Assembly: GCA_017424665.1 (NCBI GenBank)
Contig: JAFOYK010000073.1
Span: 1 to 7,719 of the forward strand
DNA from: Oscillospiraceae bacterium
GTDB lineage: Bacteria > Bacillota > Clostridia > Oscillospirales > Ruminococcaceae
Direction of reading: 5' to 3'
Length of the DNA: 7,719 bases
Shown: in pieces, positions 5,862-7,719 of the stretch
Layout of the letters: each line of letters starts with the position of its first letter
Numbering within the stretch: position 1 is the stretch's first letter
Notes under the pieces: generated by a model
The model's input: the letters and a program-made list of their open reading frames with translations, nothing else
Database searches by the model: none
Told to the model about the DNA's origin: nothing
Made by a program: the position numbers and the translations under genes

Positions 5862-7213
5862 ACGATCTCCTTATCAAAAATATAATCTAAAAACTCATAT
5901 CCGCTTGATTTTACAATATTCACCGAAACTTGTAAAGTCTTTCCTAACTGGGAAAGTGTTACATCATCCAAAAAAACTTCTTCCCCACTGCGAAGAACAT
6001 TCTGTGGAAGCAACAGCTCTCCTAACAGCTCTTTGTCCTTAAGCTGTTCTATGATATCCTGTCCTGTCAAAAGTCCGGATACCGTAATCTGTTCTCCGAA
6101 AAATTCATTCACAATCTCATATACATGAATTTTTAGTTCCGGTATTCGTTCCATCAGACATTGTGCGATCTTTTTTAAATATGGATATGCCAATCTTCCT
6201 GTTATCATGGAAAAGGAAGAGTGTTTTGGTTTCATTGCCACAAGCCCCTGCTTTTTGCACCAACGTTCATATTGCGCAAGGGAATCTTCAAATTCATCCA
6301 TCAAAAGCCTCAACATACCCACGCCATTTTCTAATTGCAGGTAACCGTCATAGGAATCTGCGTCCGGCATATCCCTCTGTGCTAAAATATACCATTCGTC
6401 TGATGCATGGACAAAATGAAGCCCATATTTCTCATAAGCTTTTTTCTGCCAGTTTTCGATTAAATCAATGACTTTGCAGGCATCCTCCTTTGTGAATGGC
6501 TCAAGGGGATAAAGCCCCTCCCTGTATTTTGAGAGCCCCACCGGAACAACCGAAACACTTTCTAACACAGGCACATATTTAAAAAGCTGCTCCAGGCTGT
6601 ATTCCAGTTCTTTCCCATCGTTCACATCTTTACAAAGGACAATTTGACCATTCATGACAATTCCGGCTTCATACAATTGATCTACCTTATCAAGGGCTTC
6701 ACCGGCGAAACGGTTGTTAAGCATTTTACAGCGCAATTCCCTGTTCATGGTTTGAAAGGAAATATTTATCGGCGACAAATGGTACTTAATAATCTTATCT
6801 ATATCCTTTTGTTTCATATTGGTCAGAGTTACATAGTTTCCCTGAAGGAAGGATAGTCTGGAATCATCGTCCTTAAAATACAATGAATCCCTCATTCCCT
6901 TTGGCATCTGGTCAATAAAACAAAAAATACATTTATTGTGACAGGAACGGTAATCATCCATAAGACCATTTTCAAATTCGATTCCCAAATCCTCCCACTC
7001 TTCTTTTTCAATCTCTAAAACCCACTCTTCATTGGTTCCACATTTCTGAATTGCAACATTCAATGACTCCTCCTGTGTCATAAACTGGTAATCAAAAATA
7101 TCCTCCACAGGTTCATCATTTATGGTTAACAATATATCACCTGGCTCAACACCCATTTCATCTGCAATGCTTCCAGGCTCCACTGCTTTTATCACATGAT
7201 TTTCTAACTTCAT
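5831..7213 (-). CDS. DUF512 family protein with PDZ domain and radical-SAM-like CX3CX2C cluster
   Basis: This protein has 460 residues. Residues 5-55 are PDZ-like (VIKAVEPGSIADEMGVEPGD, then ILLTINDEPV). C91, C95 and C98 form CHNKCIFCF, a radical-SAM-type CX3CX2C iron-sulfur motif, inside the family signature IDQMPKGMRDSLYFKDDD...SFLQGNYVTLTNM. The DUF512 domain fills the C-terminal half (roughly 240-445) with LLTGQDII near its end. The reaction is unknown; a radical SAM role is inferred from the cysteines and family naming. The ATG at 7213 has AGGAGG six bases upstream, and a TTG at 7234 is less likely. The stop is TAG at 5831, inside the next gene, so the last ten or so residues (IVWEKEKESQY) are coded by the same DNA as the Der-like start. 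In Firmicutes this gene usually precedes der, which supports the chimera reading. It is more AT-rich than the genes to its left. Confidence 0.9.
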   Translation of the reverse strand: MKLENHVIKAVEPGSIADEMGVEPGDILLTINDEPVEDIFDYQFMTQEESLNVAIQKCGTNEEWVLEIEKEEWEDLGIEFENGLMDDYRSCHNKCIFCFIDQMPKGMRDSLYFKDDDSRLSFLQGNYVTLTNMKQKDIDKIIKYHLSPINISFQTMNRELRCKMLNNRFAGEALDKVDQLYEAGIVMNGQIVLCKDVNDGKELEYSLEQLFKYVPVLESVSVVPVGLSKYREGLYPLEPFTKEDACKVIDLIENWQKKAYEKYGLHFVHASDEWYILAQRDMPDADSYDGYLQLENGVGMLRLLMDEFEDSLAQYERWCKKQGLVAMKPKHSSFSMITGRLAYPYLKKIAQCLMERIPELKIHVYEIVNEFFGEQITVSGLLTGQDIIEQLKDKELLGELLLPQNVLRSGEEVFLDDVTLSQLGKTLQVSVNIVKSSGYEFLDYIFDKEIVWEKEKESQY

Positions 7214-7281
7214 AATTTCCTCCTGATGCCACAAATGAATATGCTTCCATATCTATTCCGGCACAAATACAATGCGAAAAA

Positions 7282-7332
7282 ACTAGTCACACTTCTTATA
7301 TTGTACTAGAAATTTCTTGACGTGTCACTAGT
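7282..7332. repeat. Imperfect inverted repeat spanning the divergent promoters
   Basis: ACTAGTCACAC (7282-7292) and GTGTCACTAGT (7322-7332) are inverted copies matching at 10 of 11 positions, about 40 bp centre to centre. Each arm ends in the palindrome ACTAGT, and a partial third copy (TACTAGA) lies at 7304-7310. The arms bracket the -10 of the minus promoter and cover the -35 boxes of both promoters, so they may be an operator. No regulator is identified. Confidence 0.45.
7300..7328 (-). promoter_or_regulatory. Promoter of the DUF512 gene
   Basis: Minus-strand GTGACA (7323-7328) and TACAAT (7300-7305) are separated by 17 bases, each matching consensus at five of six positions. The start site would be near 7293, with a leader of about 80 bases. 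It is back to back with the prs promoter; the two -35 hexamers abut. Confidence 0.55.
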
Positions 7333-7345
7333 AGAATGTTATAAA
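7317..7345 (+). promoter_or_regulatory. Promoter of prs
   Basis: TTGACG (7317-7322) and TATAAA (7340-7345) are spaced by 17 bases, a near-consensus sigma-A promoter. The start site would be near 7352, giving a leader of about 72 bases before the prs ATG. The leader holds a direct repeat, GGTTCA at 7365-7370 and 7375-7380, but no convincing hairpin or terminator. Confidence 0.7.
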
Positions 7346-7423
7346 TAAGAAGGAAAATGGTAATGGTTCATACAGGTTCAAACTCCTGAATGATTACTAA
7401 ATAAAATTGGACGAGGTGGAAAA

Positions 7424-7719
7424 ATGCCAAATTTACAAGAACTTGAAAAAGCACTTCCCTATGCCCCACTGAAGCTCATTGCTTTAGACAGCTGTACAGA
7501 ATTAGGAAATAAGGTAAATGACTATTTGGTAGAATATCGAAAGAGTGTAAAGAACATTGCAAAAGATGAACCGGCCTTTACAGGCTATGTTGAAGACAGC
7601 TACTTATTAGGTGCATCCTGTCCCCGTTTTGGAAGCGGTGAAAGCAAGGGTATTTTGGATGAAAGTATTCGTGGAAAAGATTTATATATTATGTTAGATG
7701 TATGTAATCACAGTATCAC
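7424..7719 (+). CDS. prs: Ribose-phosphate pyrophosphokinase, 5' part
   Basis: The ATG at 7424 has GAGGTGG a few bases upstream and opens a frame that runs off the right edge after 98 codons. The protein begins MPNLQELEKALPYAPLKLIA, followed by CTELGNKVNDYLVEYRK, SYLLGASCPRFGSGESKG and ESIRGKDLYIMLDVCNHSIT. The segment from FGSGESKG to RGKDLYIMLDV corresponds to the N-terminal PRPP synthetase motif (usually GE...ESVRGxDVYI). The longer N-terminal extension is typical of the clostridial, especially Lachnospiraceae, form of about 390 residues. The enzyme makes PRPP from ribose 5-phosphate and ATP for nucleotide, histidine and tryptophan synthesis. The catalytic flexible loop and the PRPP-binding site lie beyond the window. 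It is divergent from the DUF512 gene. Confidence 0.88.
   Translation, partial: MPNLQELEKALPYAPLKLIALDSCTELGNKVNDYLVEYRKSVKNIAKDEPAFTGYVEDSYLLGASCPRFGSGESKGILDESIRGKDLYIMLDVCNHSI

Noticed and set aside
7214..7234. Upstream TTG start extending DUF512 by seven residues
   Set aside because: The ATG at 7213 has a well-placed AGGAGG that the longer version would have to translate through, and the added MWHQEEI has no family support.
7372..7390. tRNA T-arm-like string (GGTTCAAACTCC) before prs
   Set aside because: No acceptor, D or anticodon arms can be built around it; it lies in the prs leader.

Overview
The window looks like gut-type Firmicutes (Clostridia) DNA. Strong AGGAGG-type ribosome binding sites, a PyrR-controlled pyrimidine leader, a folate-family ECF S component, a DUF512 radical-SAM-like protein and a long-form ribose-phosphate pyrophosphokinase all fit that group. 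All genes but the first and last lie on the minus strand, and both ends of the window cut a gene.

Layout, left to right. 1-450 (+): 3' half of prmC, the release-factor glutamine methyltransferase. 461-488: a bidirectional terminator shared with the convergent next gene. 505-1749 (-): a secreted, membrane-anchored protein with Ig-like domains and a Ser/Glu repeat stalk, with its own promoter. 1899-1934: terminator. 1948-3868 (-): pyrR followed by a uracil permease, with a clear promoter, a PyrR-binding hairpin and an intrinsic attenuator upstream. 4051-4076: terminator. 4082-5861 (-): ychF followed by a FolT-like ECF S component that carries an unusual C-terminal zinc ribbon. 5831-7213 (-): a PDZ/radical-SAM-like/DUF512 protein. 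7214-7423: a divergent promoter region with an imperfect inverted repeat. 7424-7719 (+): 5' part of prs.

The most important observation is a probable chimeric joint at about 5778-5820, inside the P-loop of ychF. Upstream of it in transcription order, the protein begins like the GTPase Der (KPILAVVGRPNVGKST). Downstream it is plainly YchF (NAGAQAANYPFCTIEPNVG). DUF512 genes are commonly followed by der, and the 31-bp overlap lies wholly on the Der-like side. Base composition also changes: hand counts give about 47% GC for 5341-5580 and about 40% for 6121-6360. I therefore read 1 to about 5800 as one genome (Oscillospiraceae-like, inferred) and about 5800 to 7719 as another (Lachnospiraceae-like, inferred). 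They are joined through the shared GRPNVGKSTLFN-coding sequence, either by metagenomic misassembly or, less likely, by real recombination. Until this is settled, ychF and DUF512 should not be treated as natural neighbours.

Functionally, the best-resolved unit is pyrR and the uracil permease: PyrR senses pyrimidine nucleotides and terminates its own leader transcript, so it controls both salvage uptake and itself. I see no novel defence, mobile or biosynthetic system in the window.
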